A stretch of DNA of 64,000 nucleotides from Acidobacterium sp. S8 (GTDB lineage: Bacteria > Acidobacteriota > Terriglobia > Terriglobales > Acidobacteriaceae), in contig NZ_LMUM01000037.1 of the NCBI RefSeq assembly GCF_009765985.1, positions 8,113 through 72,112 of the forward strand. Direction: 5' to 3'. Below, one piece after another: positions 8,802-16,967 of this stretch. A program made the translations under genes and the position numbers. The notes under the pieces are model-generated. The model saw only the letters and a program-made list of their open reading frames with translations. It did no database searches and had not been told where the DNA came from. Numbering within the stretch: position 1 is the first letter of the stretch; the number at the start of each line of letters is the position of its first letter.

Positions 8802-9107
8802 CTATCGCTCCTCCTCGTCTCCGAACTGCGCGAGCATTTCGTCCGATAGTTCGCTCTGCCCGGTCTGGATCTCCTGATCGAGATGCCTGAGCTTGCGGCC
8901 TGTATCACGCAGGAAGAACTTGCGCTCGATCCAGATGGTGAGGCCGAGCAGATTGGCGAAGAGCAGAGCGCAGTAAAGCGCGATGCTCTTCAGGTATTGG
9001 TGCAGGATGAGACTGCGCCACGGAGTGAGGAACTGCATCTCGCGCGTCAGCCAGAAGCCGAGGGCTAGGAAGATGAGTGTGGCGACAAAGACGGCATTGG
9101 CGATCAT
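8802..9107 (-). CDS. small two-helix inner-membrane protein
   Basis: The ATG at 9107 is preceded by GAGGACACAATC, favouring a 101-residue product over a longer frame. It has two hydrophobic segments, roughly residues 3-20 (NAVFVATLIFLALGFWLT) and 36-55 (LKSIALYCALLFANLLGLTI). A charged, acidic cytoplasmic tail ends DEEER. Such small membrane proteins are common in conjugation operons, but I cannot assign a function. Followed 2 nt later by the coiled-coil gene. Confidence 0.6.
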   Translation of the reverse strand: MIANAVFVATLIFLALGFWLTREMQFLTPWRSLILHQYLKSIALYCALLFANLLGLTIWIERKFFLRDTGRKLRHLDQEIQTGQSELSDEMLAQFGDEEER

Positions 9108-9213
9108 GATTGTGTCCTCGGGGGATGTCCTTTCCTTCACGCGCGCGAAGCATGCGCGGAAAGATAAAAAGAGGCAGAGAGGCAATAACCTCTCTGCCGA
9201 AAGCACGACGGCA

Positions 9214-9584
9214 CTAGCCGTCGTAATTTTCAATTACGCCAACAGGAGGAATGTCCAGCTTGCGGACATGCGCGGCATGGACTTCATAGACTGGCTGTTT
9301 CAGGTTCACCTCGGCATAGTGGTGAATGATCAACCGGCCTTTGATCTCGACGTAGTCGCCTTGCTTCATCTCGCGTAGCGAGGTGCAGAAACCAGCGCCG
9401 GACAGATCACACGAAACCAGCCGCCGTGGGAAAGCCATTCGTTGGCTGGCCGCCACCAGACGCCGTCGTCCATGCAGACCGTGAGGATGAGGTAAGGGTC
9501 TTTGTCGGTGCGTTTCATCGGCGGGACCTCGGCATCTCTGCCGAGGAACCCGCGAAGTTTCACTGTGTTCCTGAAGAGGCTCAT
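9214..9584 (-). pseudogene. ssb: single-stranded DNA-binding protein paralogue 1, frameshifted
   Basis: The frame from the ATG at 9584 (good GGAGGT site) reads as an OB-fold SSB: FRNTVKLRGFLGRDAEVPP and NEWLSHGGWFRVIC. It then slips into a short wrong-frame tail. One base back, near 9400, the expected continuation appears (LREMKQGDYVEIKGRLIIHH) and runs to the stop at 9214. The gene is 371 nt; one missing base restores 372 nt and 123 residues, matching the intact paralogue at 10024-10431. Its ATG overlaps the stop of the second ssb copy. Sequencing error is an alternative to genuine decay. Confidence 0.75.
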
Positions 9585-9991
9585 GGCTGAACCTCCGTGT
9601 TGTAGTCATCGGAGTCGCCGTAATCGACCAATGCTTCTGGCCGATCCAGCCTCTGAATGCGGACGGCAGGGACGGCATAGGTCGAGTGCTTCACCGGAAA
9701 GCGTTCGCCGGCAACGACTACGCCATGCTCCTGCTCCAGAGCGCGCAACTCACCTTCGACTTTCAGGTAGTCGCCGCGCCTCATGCCGCAGAAGAACGTG
9801 CCTGGGCAGATGATGCGATGCCAGTCGGTGCGCGGTATTCACTCGTTCTTGCCGAGATCCCATCTGCCGGAGACGGTCGCCAGCAGCAGAACTGCGAAGG
9901 AGTCTTCGGTGATTCCGTGTGAGGGGGGCGCCTCGGCATTTTTGCCGAGGAATCCGCGTAAGAGGACGTTATTGGCAAAGAGAGTCAGCAT
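9581..9991 (-). pseudogene. ssb: single-stranded DNA-binding protein paralogue 2, in-frame stop
   Basis: From the ATG at 9991, preceded by GGGAGGTG, 50 codons read as the SSB N-terminal half (NNVLLRGFLGKNAEAPP ... GKNE). A TGA follows at 9841-9839. The same frame resumes as IPRTDWHRIIC and GDYLKVEGELRALE and ends at 9581. The intact neighbour has the motif KNEW here, so the stop replaces a conserved Trp codon (TGG to TGA, third base). With the stop suppressed it is a normal 136-residue SSB. Retention of the start, ribosome-binding site and downstream frame suggests recent inactivation. Confidence 0.8.
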
Positions 9992-10023
9992 GTCGCACCT
10001 CCCGTGAGGGAGGACAACGCCGC

Positions 10024-10431
10024 TTACGCGGCGTCATCCTCCGTGATGGGATCGGCGTCGAGGTTCTCCCCCTTGGCCGGTGCTGCCAGCTTCTTCACGG
10101 TGTTGGCGCGCACTTCCTTGTCGCGGAAGGTGACCTTGACCTTGCTCTTGCTCTGCCCGACTTCCTTCTCGTACTCCGTCGAGCGCAGCTCGCCTTCGAC
10201 TTCCACGTAGTCGCCCTTCTTCAGGCCCTTCGCGTAGTCAGCGGACTTGCCGAAGGCGACGATGCGGTGCCATTCGGTGTGGTTCACCCACTCGTTCTTC
10301 TGCTGGTCCTTGTAGCCGGACTTGGTGGCGAGCGAGAGGACGACTACCGTCTTCTGATTGCGGGTTGCGAAGTTCTCGGCATCCTTGCCCAGGAAGCCCT
10401 TCAGAGTGATTTTGTTTTCGTAGAGTGCCAT
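10024..10431 (-). CDS. ssb: single-stranded DNA-binding protein (intact copy)
   Basis: This 135-residue OB-fold protein starts at the ATG at 10431, placed by an AGGAG site. It carries ENKITLKGFLGKDAE, KNEWVNHTEWHRIVAFG and GLKKGDYVEVEGELRS, the usual SSB core. The C-terminus ends in DADPITEDDAA, acidic but without the classical DDDIPF tip that recruits partner proteins in chromosomal SSBs. Element-borne SSBs coat the incoming strand during conjugation. It is the first of three tandem ssb genes and the only undamaged one. A duplicated hairpin leader ends 94 nt upstream. Confidence 0.9.
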   Translation of the reverse strand: MALYENKITLKGFLGKDAENFATRNQKTVVVLSLATKSGYKDQQKNEWVNHTEWHRIVAFGKSADYAKGLKKGDYVEVEGELRSTEYEKEVGQSKSKVKVTFRDKEVRANTVKKLAAPAKGENLDADPITEDDAA

Positions 10432-10524
10432 TGCTTTTCTCCTGTTTGGATTTGCCCTGTTTTTACTCGGGGACACTCTTGCGCGAAGCGACGTGAGGTG
10501 CCCCGCTCCCAAGGCCGAGCGGCG

Positions 10525-10604
10525 CTTTTTCGGAAGGTTCGGAAAATCTTTTCGTCCGCGTTCTGTGCGGAGATTTGCCGAAAAGATTTCTGAAAGCCGA
10601 AACC
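10525..10604 (-). promoter_or_regulatory. structured leader element, copy 1 (upstream of ssb)
   Basis: The block holds an 11-bp outer stem (10544-10554 with 10579-10589, AAATCTTTTCG/CGAAAAGATTT) around an inner stem TCCGC/GCGGA (10555-10559 with 10567-10571). The flanks match a second copy at 22007-22072: a 20-plus-base word starting CTTTTTCGGAAGGTTCGG on one side and GAAAGCCGAAACC on the other. The element ends 94 nt before the ssb start; copy 2 ends 92 nt before the methyltransferase start. Weaker similarity extends along the whole leader. A shared promoter, ssDNA promoter or riboregulator is inferred. Confidence 0.65.
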
Positions 10605-10606
10605 CT

Positions 10607-11020
10607 CTAGGGCGGCGCAGCCGAAGCAGAGCCGTGCCGTGCCGCAGGGCGCGGGATAAGCACCGAGCGAGTGACCGAGTGAGACATGGGAAAAATCCGG
10701 GAGAGATGGCGCTCTAGGGAAACATCCGTCTGAAGGTGTCTGGACGGGGGATGCGTAAGATTCGCAACCCGCACGCCGGAGTCGTCGTCCTGTCCCGCCT
10801 CCGATGCGGCGTTGACCAGCGGGGAGTGGATGAACCACGCTCGGCAGCCTTCCGCATCGTTTCCTATCTGCCGACACTTTGCGGAGGGCGGTTCCTGGGC
10901 GACTACGTGGAAGGCGAAACTGCGCGGTCTAAAGTACGAGTGAATGCGGGTTGGGCGAAGGTCAAGGTCTTCTCTCTTTCGCAAGGAAAGCGCCAACACC
11001 GTGAAGGAGCGGAGGCTCAT
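10607..11020 (-). CDS. hypothetical protein, weakly supported
   Basis: A 137-codon frame begins at an ATG at 11020 that overlaps the dcm stop (ATGA) and has AGGAGAGAGCC upstream, the same coupling seen elsewhere in this train. The product starts MSLRSFTVLALSLRKRED, faintly reminiscent of an ssb N-terminus, then has no recognisable domain and runs up to the duplicated leader. It may be a real small gene, a decayed one or chance. Confidence 0.3.
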   Translation of the reverse strand: MSLRSFTVLALSLRKREDLDLRPTRIHSYFRPRSFAFHVVAQEPPSAKCRQIGNDAEGCRAWFIHSPLVNAASEAGQDDDSGVRVANLTHPPSRHLQTDVSLERHLSRIFPMSHSVTRSVLIPRPAARHGSASAAPP

Positions 11021-12819
11021 GGCTCTCTCCTAGCGCTGTGCTCACGGAGGATTTGATCGACGGCGGCGATGCGTTGTCCGATCCAGCGCATGACGGGGAC
11101 AGCCATCGAATTGCCGAGAGCTTTGTAGCGGGGGCCATCGGCTGCGAGCTTGCCACGGTACTCGACCAGCGTGTATCCGTCGGGGAATCCCTGCAACCGC
11201 TCGCACTCGCGCGGCGTCAGCCTACGCACGGCCATTTGGGGCGTCATCACGTCATCGACTCGCCCACCTTCGCCGCCACGCTGAAGGGTCCCGGCCATGT
11301 CGGTCGATGCCGTGAGTTCTCCAGACCAGGAGATGGACTGCTTCTGAAGCACAGCCGTCGTCGAGCTGTTCTCCATGCTGCCGGGAGCGCGGGTACGAAG
11401 GCTCCCCGCAACTTCGGTCGATGAAGCGGCGCTTGCCGTGCCGTCGCTTCCGTGGAGGGTGAACGCGACGGTAGCCGCATTCCGGCCCGATGCATTCTGG
11501 CTTGTTCCAAGCGAGTGCATCACATCGCCGGCCAGAACGTCACCGGACTGGTTCTGCGAAAATGCGATGGCTACCTGTCCGCCGCCATTCGAGTGGCTTC
11601 GATCATGTCCGATGCCGCGCAGCGTCGGCGCAACATCGCTCGCATCAGCGCCGGAGTCCTTTGCGGAGAAGGCGACATAGCATTGCTGTTTCAAGCCTGG
11701 CTGCGCCGCCAGCGCGCCGACTGTTTTACCGTCTCCGCCGTGCAGCCGCACCTCGTCACGGCTGTTTTGCGCAAAGGCGACAGCCTGAGCGCAACCGCTC
11801 TCCAGAGTGTGAGCAATGTCCTTGGAGAAGCCGCTGCCGTTGGACTGGGTATGTGCGGTGCAGATGGCGACAGGCACCGCGGGCGTTCCGCGCCCGGTGC
11901 CGTCCTCGCTCGCGTCGAAGCCATCGGCTGAGAGCGCATGAGCAATCAGCGTCTCTGTCTCGTAATCCTGTCTGCCCATGCCTCCGGCATTCAGGCAATG
12001 CGAGATTTCATTTGTTAATGAGAGGACGCCCGCGCCTAGTTGATTGCGGACGAAGCCATCCTTGCATCCTGTGTCGATGGTGGGGGCGGTGTCTGTGAGG
12101 CGACCGCCAGCAGGGCCGACTTCAACGCCTCCGGCAGCTCCTTGCCGCGCTTCTCGGCGCGGCGGAGGATACCCCGACAGGCCCGCGAACTCAAGAAATA
12201 CGGCTGCGGGACCTCTCCAGTCTCCAAGATGTCCGACAACGAAGACGCGACGGCGTCGTTGGGGTACTCCGAAAAATCTAGCGTCCAGAATTCGGTAGGC
12301 GATCCCATACCCGCACTCGACCAGCATTCTGAGGAAGGCTCCAAACGTCCGTCCTCCGTCGATCGACAGGACACCGGGGACGTTCTCCCACACCAGCCAA
12401 GCGGGCCGGAGGCGATCAGCAAGTCGAGCAAACTCGATGGTGAGGTTGCCACGCGGATCATCCAGTCCCGCTCGCTTACCGGCGACGGAGAAAGACTGGC
12501 AAGGTGTTCCTCCGGCCAGAAGGTCGATTGTTCCCACATCGTCTTTACCTATCTTTGTGAAATCGCCCCCATTGATGATCGCGCCATCGGCAGGCAGAGC
12601 AATGATGTTGCGAACGGCCGCCGCGCGCTGCTTAGCCTCTTTGCGCGTTGTTGCTCCATGTGGACTAGGCATGTACACAAGGCGCGATGCGCGATAGCGC
12701 GAGCGCAGCAGCCAGCAACAGAACGGGTCGATCTCCGCGAACATGGCGGGTTGCCAGCCGAGAGGTTGCCATGCAACCGATACGGCCTCGATGCCGGAGC
12801 AGACAGAGAGGTACTTCAT
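11017..12819 (-). CDS. C5-cytosine DNA methyltransferase (Dcm/phage type)
   Basis: This 600-residue protein methylates cytosine at C5 in a specific sequence. Motif I is YLSVCSGIEAVSVAW at the N-terminus. Motif IV is GGTPCQSF with the catalytic Cys107, motif VI is WENVPG (144-149) and motif VIII is QRRRRVFVVG (187-196). The C-terminus has RRLTPRECERLQGFP and the motif X-like YKALGNSMAVPVM. A long, repetitive target-recognition region rich in Gly/Ser/Asn fills about residues 215-520. The ATG at 12819 overlaps the upstream stop, favouring it over a start 39 nt further up. No restriction enzyme is adjacent, so protection of the element from host restriction is likely. Confidence 0.92.
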   Translation of the reverse strand: MKYLSVCSGIEAVSVAWQPLGWQPAMFAEIDPFCCWLLRSRYRASRLVYMPSPHGATTRKEAKQRAAAVRNIIALPADGAIINGGDFTKIGKDDVGTIDLLAGGTPCQSFSVAGKRAGLDDPRGNLTIEFARLADRLRPAWLVWENVPGVLSIDGGRTFGAFLRMLVECGYGIAYRILDARFFGVPQRRRRVFVVGHLGDWRGPAAVFLEFAGLSGYPPPRREARQGAAGGVEVGPAGGRLTDTAPTIDTGCKDGFVRNQLGAGVLSLTNEISHCLNAGGMGRQDYETETLIAHALSADGFDASEDGTGRGTPAVPVAICTAHTQSNGSGFSKDIAHTLESGCAQAVAFAQNSRDEVRLHGGDGKTVGALAAQPGLKQQCYVAFSAKDSGADASDVAPTLRGIGHDRSHSNGGGQVAIAFSQNQSGDVLAGDVMHSLGTSQNASGRNAATVAFTLHGSDGTASAASSTEVAGSLRTRAPGSMENSSTTAVLQKQSISWSGELTASTDMAGTLQRGGEGGRVDDVMTPQMAVRRLTPRECERLQGFPDGYTLVEYRGKLAADGPRYKALGNSMAVPVMRWIGQRIAAVDQILREHSARREP

Positions 12820-13202
12820 GCGCCGCCCCGAGGTTGCGGGCCACGCTTCCGCGCGCACAACACATCGAGAGCGCCGAGGATATGGGCCATAGAGGTATTG
12901 CGGCCATAAAGCACCATGTCCGCGTAGCGGATAGGTGCGAGATCGCCGGCACGGTCAACGAGCAGGAGCGGAATGTGCAAATCTGATTCGAGTAGGCGAT
13001 GGATCAACCTGCCGGCGGGGTCGCCCTGTCTTGCGTGGATCAGGACGCCGCAGACAAGCTCACTTGCCATCATGACGGCAGCGGCACTCCGGCTGTCGTC
13101 AACGGCAGTGACATCGTAGGGTTGAAGACGGAGCGCGAAGGCCGTAGCGGATAGCAATTCACGGTCGGGACAATAGAGCAAGATGGGTTTCTTCGGTCGC
13201 AT
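12816..13202 (-). CDS. receiver-like (CheY-fold) protein, probably degenerate
   Basis: The 128-residue product begins KKPILLYCPDRELLSATAFA and contains VDDSRSAAAVMMAS, VCGVLIHARQGDPAG and IPLLLVDRAGD. This spacing recalls a response-regulator receiver fold but lacks a clear phospho-acceptor Asp and conserved Lys. No output domain is present. It starts 5 nt after the virB8-like gene and overlaps the methyltransferase start by ATGA. A regulatory or adaptor role is possible; the assignment rests on pattern similarity only. Confidence 0.45.
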   Translation of the reverse strand: MRPKKPILLYCPDRELLSATAFALRLQPYDVTAVDDSRSAAAVMMASELVCGVLIHARQGDPAGRLIHRLLESDLHIPLLLVDRAGDLAPIRYADMVLYGRNTSMAHILGALDVLCARKRGPQPRGGA

Positions 13203-13207
13203 GGCGC

Positions 13208-13885
13208 TTAACTCCCGAACGCCTGATCTTCGTGAACGTAGCTGATGACGAGGCCAAGAGGATTGGTGAGCAGCATCTGGTTGGGCACTTGGTCGCGGAA
13301 GCTGTAGATGACGTTCGCCGTCCAGCGTTCCCGCCGCTGTTCCTGCTGGTCGCCGGGGGAACGGAAGACTTTCTCAAACTCCACATGCGCGCGATAGGGA
13401 AGCTGGCGCGCGTCTTCGAGCACCACAGCCTTGATCTCGATGTCCACATTGGGCTGGCCGGGATCGAGCAGGAAGTTTTCGAGGGTCTTCTGCTGGTTCA
13501 CCTTTGCCAGCGTTGTCGACTGCAACGGATCGGAGAGAAAACTCAACGACTGCGAGAAGTCGCGTTGCAGCGTGGCGTGATTGCGTCCGTAGTAAAGCTC
13601 GCACCAGCGGGCGAGATAGTATTTGCTGACGCGCTCGACAGGGATTTTCGAGAAGTCGTCATAGTTCATCACCTGCCCGCGCCCGATGTCGTAGACCGCG
13701 ATGACAAGCGGCTTCAGCCGGGAGGCAGCGGTCTCGGCTCTCCAGAGGAACGCAAGCAACGCGAGCGTGACGAGGGAGAGCACGAGCAGCGCGATCTTCA
13801 GGTAGGTGTTGGTCACGACAGGCTCGGCATAGAGTTCGAGAAACCTGTGCCCCGCTTCGGTGGTAGAAAAAGATGTCTTTGTCAT
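13208..13885 (-). CDS. VirB8/TrbF-type T4SS inner-membrane protein
   Basis: The preferred ATG at 13885 gives 225 residues and a short cytoplasmic tail (TTEAGHRFLELYAEPVV). One transmembrane helix follows (IALLVLSLVTLALLAFLW, about 30-47), then a periplasmic domain with DFSQSLSFLSDP and a C-terminal WTANVIYSFRD, the VirB8/TrbF layout. This protein nucleates assembly of the channel and links the ATPases to the outer parts. It follows trbL by 4 nt in the operon. Confidence 0.75.
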   Translation of the reverse strand: MTKTSFSTTEAGHRFLELYAEPVVTNTYLKIALLVLSLVTLALLAFLWRAETAASRLKPLVIAVYDIGRGQVMNYDDFSKIPVERVSKYYLARWCELYYGRNHATLQRDFSQSLSFLSDPLQSTTLAKVNQQKTLENFLLDPGQPNVDIEIKAVVLEDARQLPYRAHVEFEKVFRSPGDQQEQRRERWTANVIYSFRDQVPNQMLLTNPLGLVISYVHEDQAFGS

Positions 13886-13889
13886 GGCG

Positions 13890-14714
13890 TTAACTCCCCA
13901 TCGGGTTGACCCAGGTTCCGGCGCGGCCACTGAGAATCGCGCCGGTCAGCTCCGGTATCTTGATCAGGCCGTAGATGCAGACCATGAGCGTGATAAAGAG
14001 GGCGGGCAGCACGGTCAGCGCATTCGAGATGCTGATGCTGCCGATGACCTGAAACATCGACGTGAGCACCTTGGCGAAGACGTAGATGAAGGCCGAGGCG
14101 ATAACTTGATAGAAGCTGAAGCCGATGAATGCCTTGAACCAGCCCCAGAAGAGCCAGTCCATCTTCGGCACAATGAACCAGGGAATGAACATCGGTCCGA
14201 TGAGCACGCAGACTGCCGAAGCGACAAGGCCGTATGCGATAACGGCAAAGGCCACAGCCTCCATCGCGGCGAGAATCACAGCGATCAGAAGGTAGGTCAG
14301 GTCTTCGAGGATGCTGTACTTGCCCGGCGGGGTGCCGAGCTGCTTTTCCGCATCGAGGACGGTGTTGACGATCTGCTGGGTCTGGTCCGACTCGATCTGG
14401 TTGGAGATGTTCTGGGCTTCCTTTGTCACAAGATCGCTGAAGCTGTAGCCGATACCTGGGATCGGCGACGAATAATACGTCAGCATGCCGAGGCCGAAGG
14501 AGATCATCAGGATCAGGTCGGCGAACTTGGCGAAATGGAATCCGCCGCCATGCCCCTGCGCGGCGGACAGCGCGGATTTGATGCCGAACCAGGCAATCAG
14601 GATCACGGCCAAGCCACGGAAAATATCCAGTCCCGTAGCCTGCAGCGTGGCGCTGTTCGACGTGATCAGTTGGGTGATTGCCTGGTTCAGAGCGGTAAAA
14701 GGGTTTGGCTGCAT
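13890..14714 (-). CDS. trbL: TrbL/VirB6-type polytopic channel protein
   Basis: The 274-residue protein has about six hydrophobic segments, including GLAVILIAWFGIKSALSAA, FADLILMISFGLGMLTYY, LLIAVILAAMEAVAFAVIAY and LFITLMVCIYGLIKIPELTG. Its position between virB5-like and virB8-like genes and its topology fit TrbL/VirB6, which forms the inner-membrane part of the T4SS channel. The ATG lies 3 nt after the trbJ stop. TrbL is often longer, so this is a compact version. Confidence 0.8.
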   Translation of the reverse strand: MQPNPFTALNQAITQLITSNSATLQATGLDIFRGLAVILIAWFGIKSALSAAQGHGGGFHFAKFADLILMISFGLGMLTYYSSPIPGIGYSFSDLVTKEAQNISNQIESDQTQQIVNTVLDAEKQLGTPPGKYSILEDLTYLLIAVILAAMEAVAFAVIAYGLVASAVCVLIGPMFIPWFIVPKMDWLFWGWFKAFIGFSFYQVIASAFIYVFAKVLTSMFQVIGSISISNALTVLPALFITLMVCIYGLIKIPELTGAILSGRAGTWVNPMGS

Positions 14715-14717
14715 GGC

Positions 14718-15587
14718 TCAGTGTCCTGTGGTTGAGAGGGAGACGGAGTGGATGGAATCGCTCACGCCGGAGGTCATGTTCTGCATCAGCGTGGGGAAGT
14801 TCTGCTGGAAGTAGATCGACTGGTTCATAAGCCGATTGCGTTCGTCCAGTTGTTCTTTCTCATCGAGGGCCTGTTGCGCGGCCTGTGCGGCGAGGATCTG
14901 GTTGGTGTCCTGCTGCGAGTGAATCTGCAACATGGTGGCGGAATTGATCTTGCCGAGCAGGGCGTTCGAGGTCTGCTGCGAGGGATCGTTCGAGTAGGTG
15001 TCGGATTCGAGATTGGCCAGCTTCTGCTGGAAGGTCTGCGAATCAGAACGAATCGTTCCTAACGTGGACAGCGAATTGGTCAGTGTCGCCTGGCCGAGTT
15101 CGGAGGACGCATATTGGTTCTTAATGACAGCCTGGGTTGTAGCGTCCTGGCTGGAGAGGCCGCTGCCGGGATAGCTCTGCAACGGAATGACAGCGGCGCT
15201 ATATGCCGACGTGACGCGAGTGGGATTGCCAAGATCGAGCGCGTTGATCCACGCGGACGTGTTGCCATAAGTGTTGGGCGCTGACATGGAAGAGAGATTG
15301 GTCCACATGGAGAAATCTGACTTATAACGTACGGCGAGGTTCTGCGGCATCTTCGACATCTGGTAGGCGAGGTTGTAGGCGGCAATGACCTGGGTCATCG
15401 TTTTGTAGGTGGAGGTGTAAATCTGCTCTGCGGTTTGGAGGCTCTGCGACCCCTGCTCGATCTGCTGGATTGCATGGGCGCTTTGTGTGGGGTCGTAGAC
15501 GATGCCTGATCCGAATTGCGCGTGTGCCACAGGCGCGAGCGCGAGAACGGGTGGAAGAGCGAAATAAGCGAGTCTGCTGATCTTCAT
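14718..15587 (-). CDS. trbJ: TrbJ/VirB5-like periplasmic pilus protein
   Basis: The 289-residue product has a Sec signal peptide (LAYFALPPVLALAPVAHA, cleavage near Ala-Gln at 23/24). A long helical mature part with IQQIEQGSQSLQTAEQIYTS and many Gln-rich coiled segments is typical of TrbJ/VirB5 proteins at the pilus tip or base. Its ATG overlaps the stop of the small lipoprotein gene. Identity is supported mainly by layout and operon position. Confidence 0.8.
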   Translation of the reverse strand: MKISRLAYFALPPVLALAPVAHAQFGSGIVYDPTQSAHAIQQIEQGSQSLQTAEQIYTSTYKTMTQVIAAYNLAYQMSKMPQNLAVRYKSDFSMWTNLSSMSAPNTYGNTSAWINALDLGNPTRVTSAYSAAVIPLQSYPGSGLSSQDATTQAVIKNQYASSELGQATLTNSLSTLGTIRSDSQTFQQKLANLESDTYSNDPSQQTSNALLGKINSATMLQIHSQQDTNQILAAQAAQQALDEKEQLDERNRLMNQSIYFQQNFPTLMQNMTSGVSDSIHSVSLSTTGH

Positions 15588-15730
15588 GACAAGTCCTTTC
15601 TGTGAGCGCCGAGCGCAAGCAACGGCGCATTGGTAATGTAGCGATAGGGAGAGGGTTTCTTCGGAGGCGAGGGGGAGGCGCAGCCGACCACGAGCAGGCC
15701 GAGAAGCGCGAGCATTGCCACGCGCGTCAC
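15584..15730 (-). CDS. VirB7-like small lipoprotein
   Basis: A 48-codon gene starts at GTG15730, overlapping the virB10 stop as GTGA, and ends overlapping the trbJ ATG as ATGA. The product begins MTRVAMLALLGLLVVGCASP, with a lipobox VVGC, and continues with a short Pro/Lys-rich tail. In VirB-type systems VirB7 is a tiny lipoprotein that stabilises VirB9 in the outer-membrane core. Size, lipobox and position beside virB9/virB10/virB5 fit that role; an entry-exclusion lipoprotein (TrbK-like) is the alternative. Confidence 0.8.
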   Translation of the reverse strand: MTRVAMLALLGLLVVGCASPSPPKKPSPYRYITNAPLLALGAHRKDLS

Positions 15731-16959
15731 ATCACCCCCGGCATGTCGTGGTTCTCATACGCGGGCAGCAGCATGTCCTGCGTGAGATAAATCTTGATGC
15801 GGTGGCCTTCGCGGATGGTGATGGTGGGTGGAATGTTGATGAACTTGTCGAGAACGTTGGCGCTGGAGGTAGCGAGGCTCTCGGCCATACCCTGCCGGTA
15901 CATACTGGAACCGTTCTCCTCGTAGCCGGAGTCGGTCGTTGCTTCGGCTGCGCCGGCGATGATGCCGAGCGCGATCGATGCACCGAAGATTTGGATGTAG
16001 TGGTTGTTGACCTTGTCTTTCAGGCCCGTCTCACCGGCCTGATCGAGACCGTGGAACTGGTCGAGATCGACGTTGTAACCGTCAGGCATGATCATGCGGT
16101 GGAAGGCGACAGCGAGGCGCTTCTGGCCGAACCCAGAGACCTTCTGCGCATTGCCAAGAATGAACGTGCCTTCGGGAATCAGCACATGCTGGCGGTCCCG
16201 GCTGTAGACGGGGTTGGTCACCATGATCTTGACCGATCCGATAAACTCCCCATCGAGGCGAGTCACCAGAGAGGTGTCGATGGTGGTTCCCTCGAAGAGC
16301 ACATAAGGCTGACCGTGAGCGGAGTTGACGTTCACCTCTGGCGGGTGCTTTTCATTGGCATCAGAGTGCTGCGAAGCAGGCACGATGGATGAAGCGGGAG
16401 AGTTATTCGTTGATGGAGTGCCTCTGACAGCAGCGGGAGCAGATGAGGCCGCGCCAGGAATCGTGTCATCGCCGGAAACAAGGTTCGACGCGAAGCGCGC
16501 TTTGAAGGCCAGCGCCTTTTCCGCGTCCGCAATGGGATCACGCGGCGGCTCAGTGGAGGGTGGCGACTGCGTAGCAGGAGCCATGCCATTTGGCTGTGCG
16601 GATGGATTGTTGCTGGTAACAGGGCCAGTAGTATTGTCTTTCTGCGCCTGGGCCTGCTGTTGCTGGCTCTGCCGCTGGGCGGCGCTGAGGTCCTGCTCCA
16701 GTTCGTGAATCTTCTGCTGATTCACATCCGTGGACAGAGCGGCGGACGATGGCGTTGTGCCGGTGGCCGAGGGCTTCGGGTGGTTCTTCGAGAACATCAC
16801 CGCCATCAGAATCAGGACGGCGAGGCCCGCGACGACATAACCCTGCGCCTGCTTTGGAACGACGCCTTCCGGCAGCCTGCGCTTGTCAACGACGGCTGGA
16901 GGTGCTGCTGCCGTCTCCTGTTCCTGTGCTGTCGTGATGTTTGCTTTTTCCTCTGCCAT
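15727..16959 (-). CDS. trbI: VirB10/TrbI-type T4SS protein
   Basis: This 410-residue protein spans the envelope. It has a cytoplasmic N-terminus and one transmembrane helix (GYVVAGLAVLILMAVMFSKN, about 41-60). A Pro/Gln-rich linker follows with ELEQDLSAAQRQSQQQQAQA, then the conserved beta-barrel domain with LFEGTTIDTSLVTRLDGEF, YSRDRQHVLIPEGTFILG and RLAVAFHRMIMPDG. These are hallmarks of VirB10/TrbI, which senses ATP use and opens the outer-membrane pore. The virB9 stop lies 8 nt upstream. Confidence 0.93.
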   Translation of the reverse strand: MAEEKANITTAQEQETAAAPPAVVDKRRLPEGVVPKQAQGYVVAGLAVLILMAVMFSKNHPKPSATGTTPSSAALSTDVNQQKIHELEQDLSAAQRQSQQQQAQAQKDNTTGPVTSNNPSAQPNGMAPATQSPPSTEPPRDPIADAEKALAFKARFASNLVSGDDTIPGAASSAPAAVRGTPSTNNSPASSIVPASQHSDANEKHPPEVNVNSAHGQPYVLFEGTTIDTSLVTRLDGEFIGSVKIMVTNPVYSRDRQHVLIPEGTFILGNAQKVSGFGQKRLAVAFHRMIMPDGYNVDLDQFHGLDQAGETGLKDKVNNHYIQIFGASIALGIIAGAAEATTDSGYEENGSSMYRQGMAESLATSSANVLDKFINIPPTITIREGHRIKIYLTQDMLLPAYENHDMPGVM

Positions 16960-16967
16960 CGGCGCAC

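Noticed and set aside
9839-9841. TGA in ssb as selenocysteine or genetic recoding
   Set aside because: No SECIS-like structure was evident and other genes in the window use TGA as a normal stop; a nonsense mutation is simpler.
13860-14735. A 291-codon plus-strand frame opposite trbL
   Set aside because: Antisense shadow of the polytopic membrane gene; the His/Asp/Glu-rich composition is typical of reverse-strand readings.
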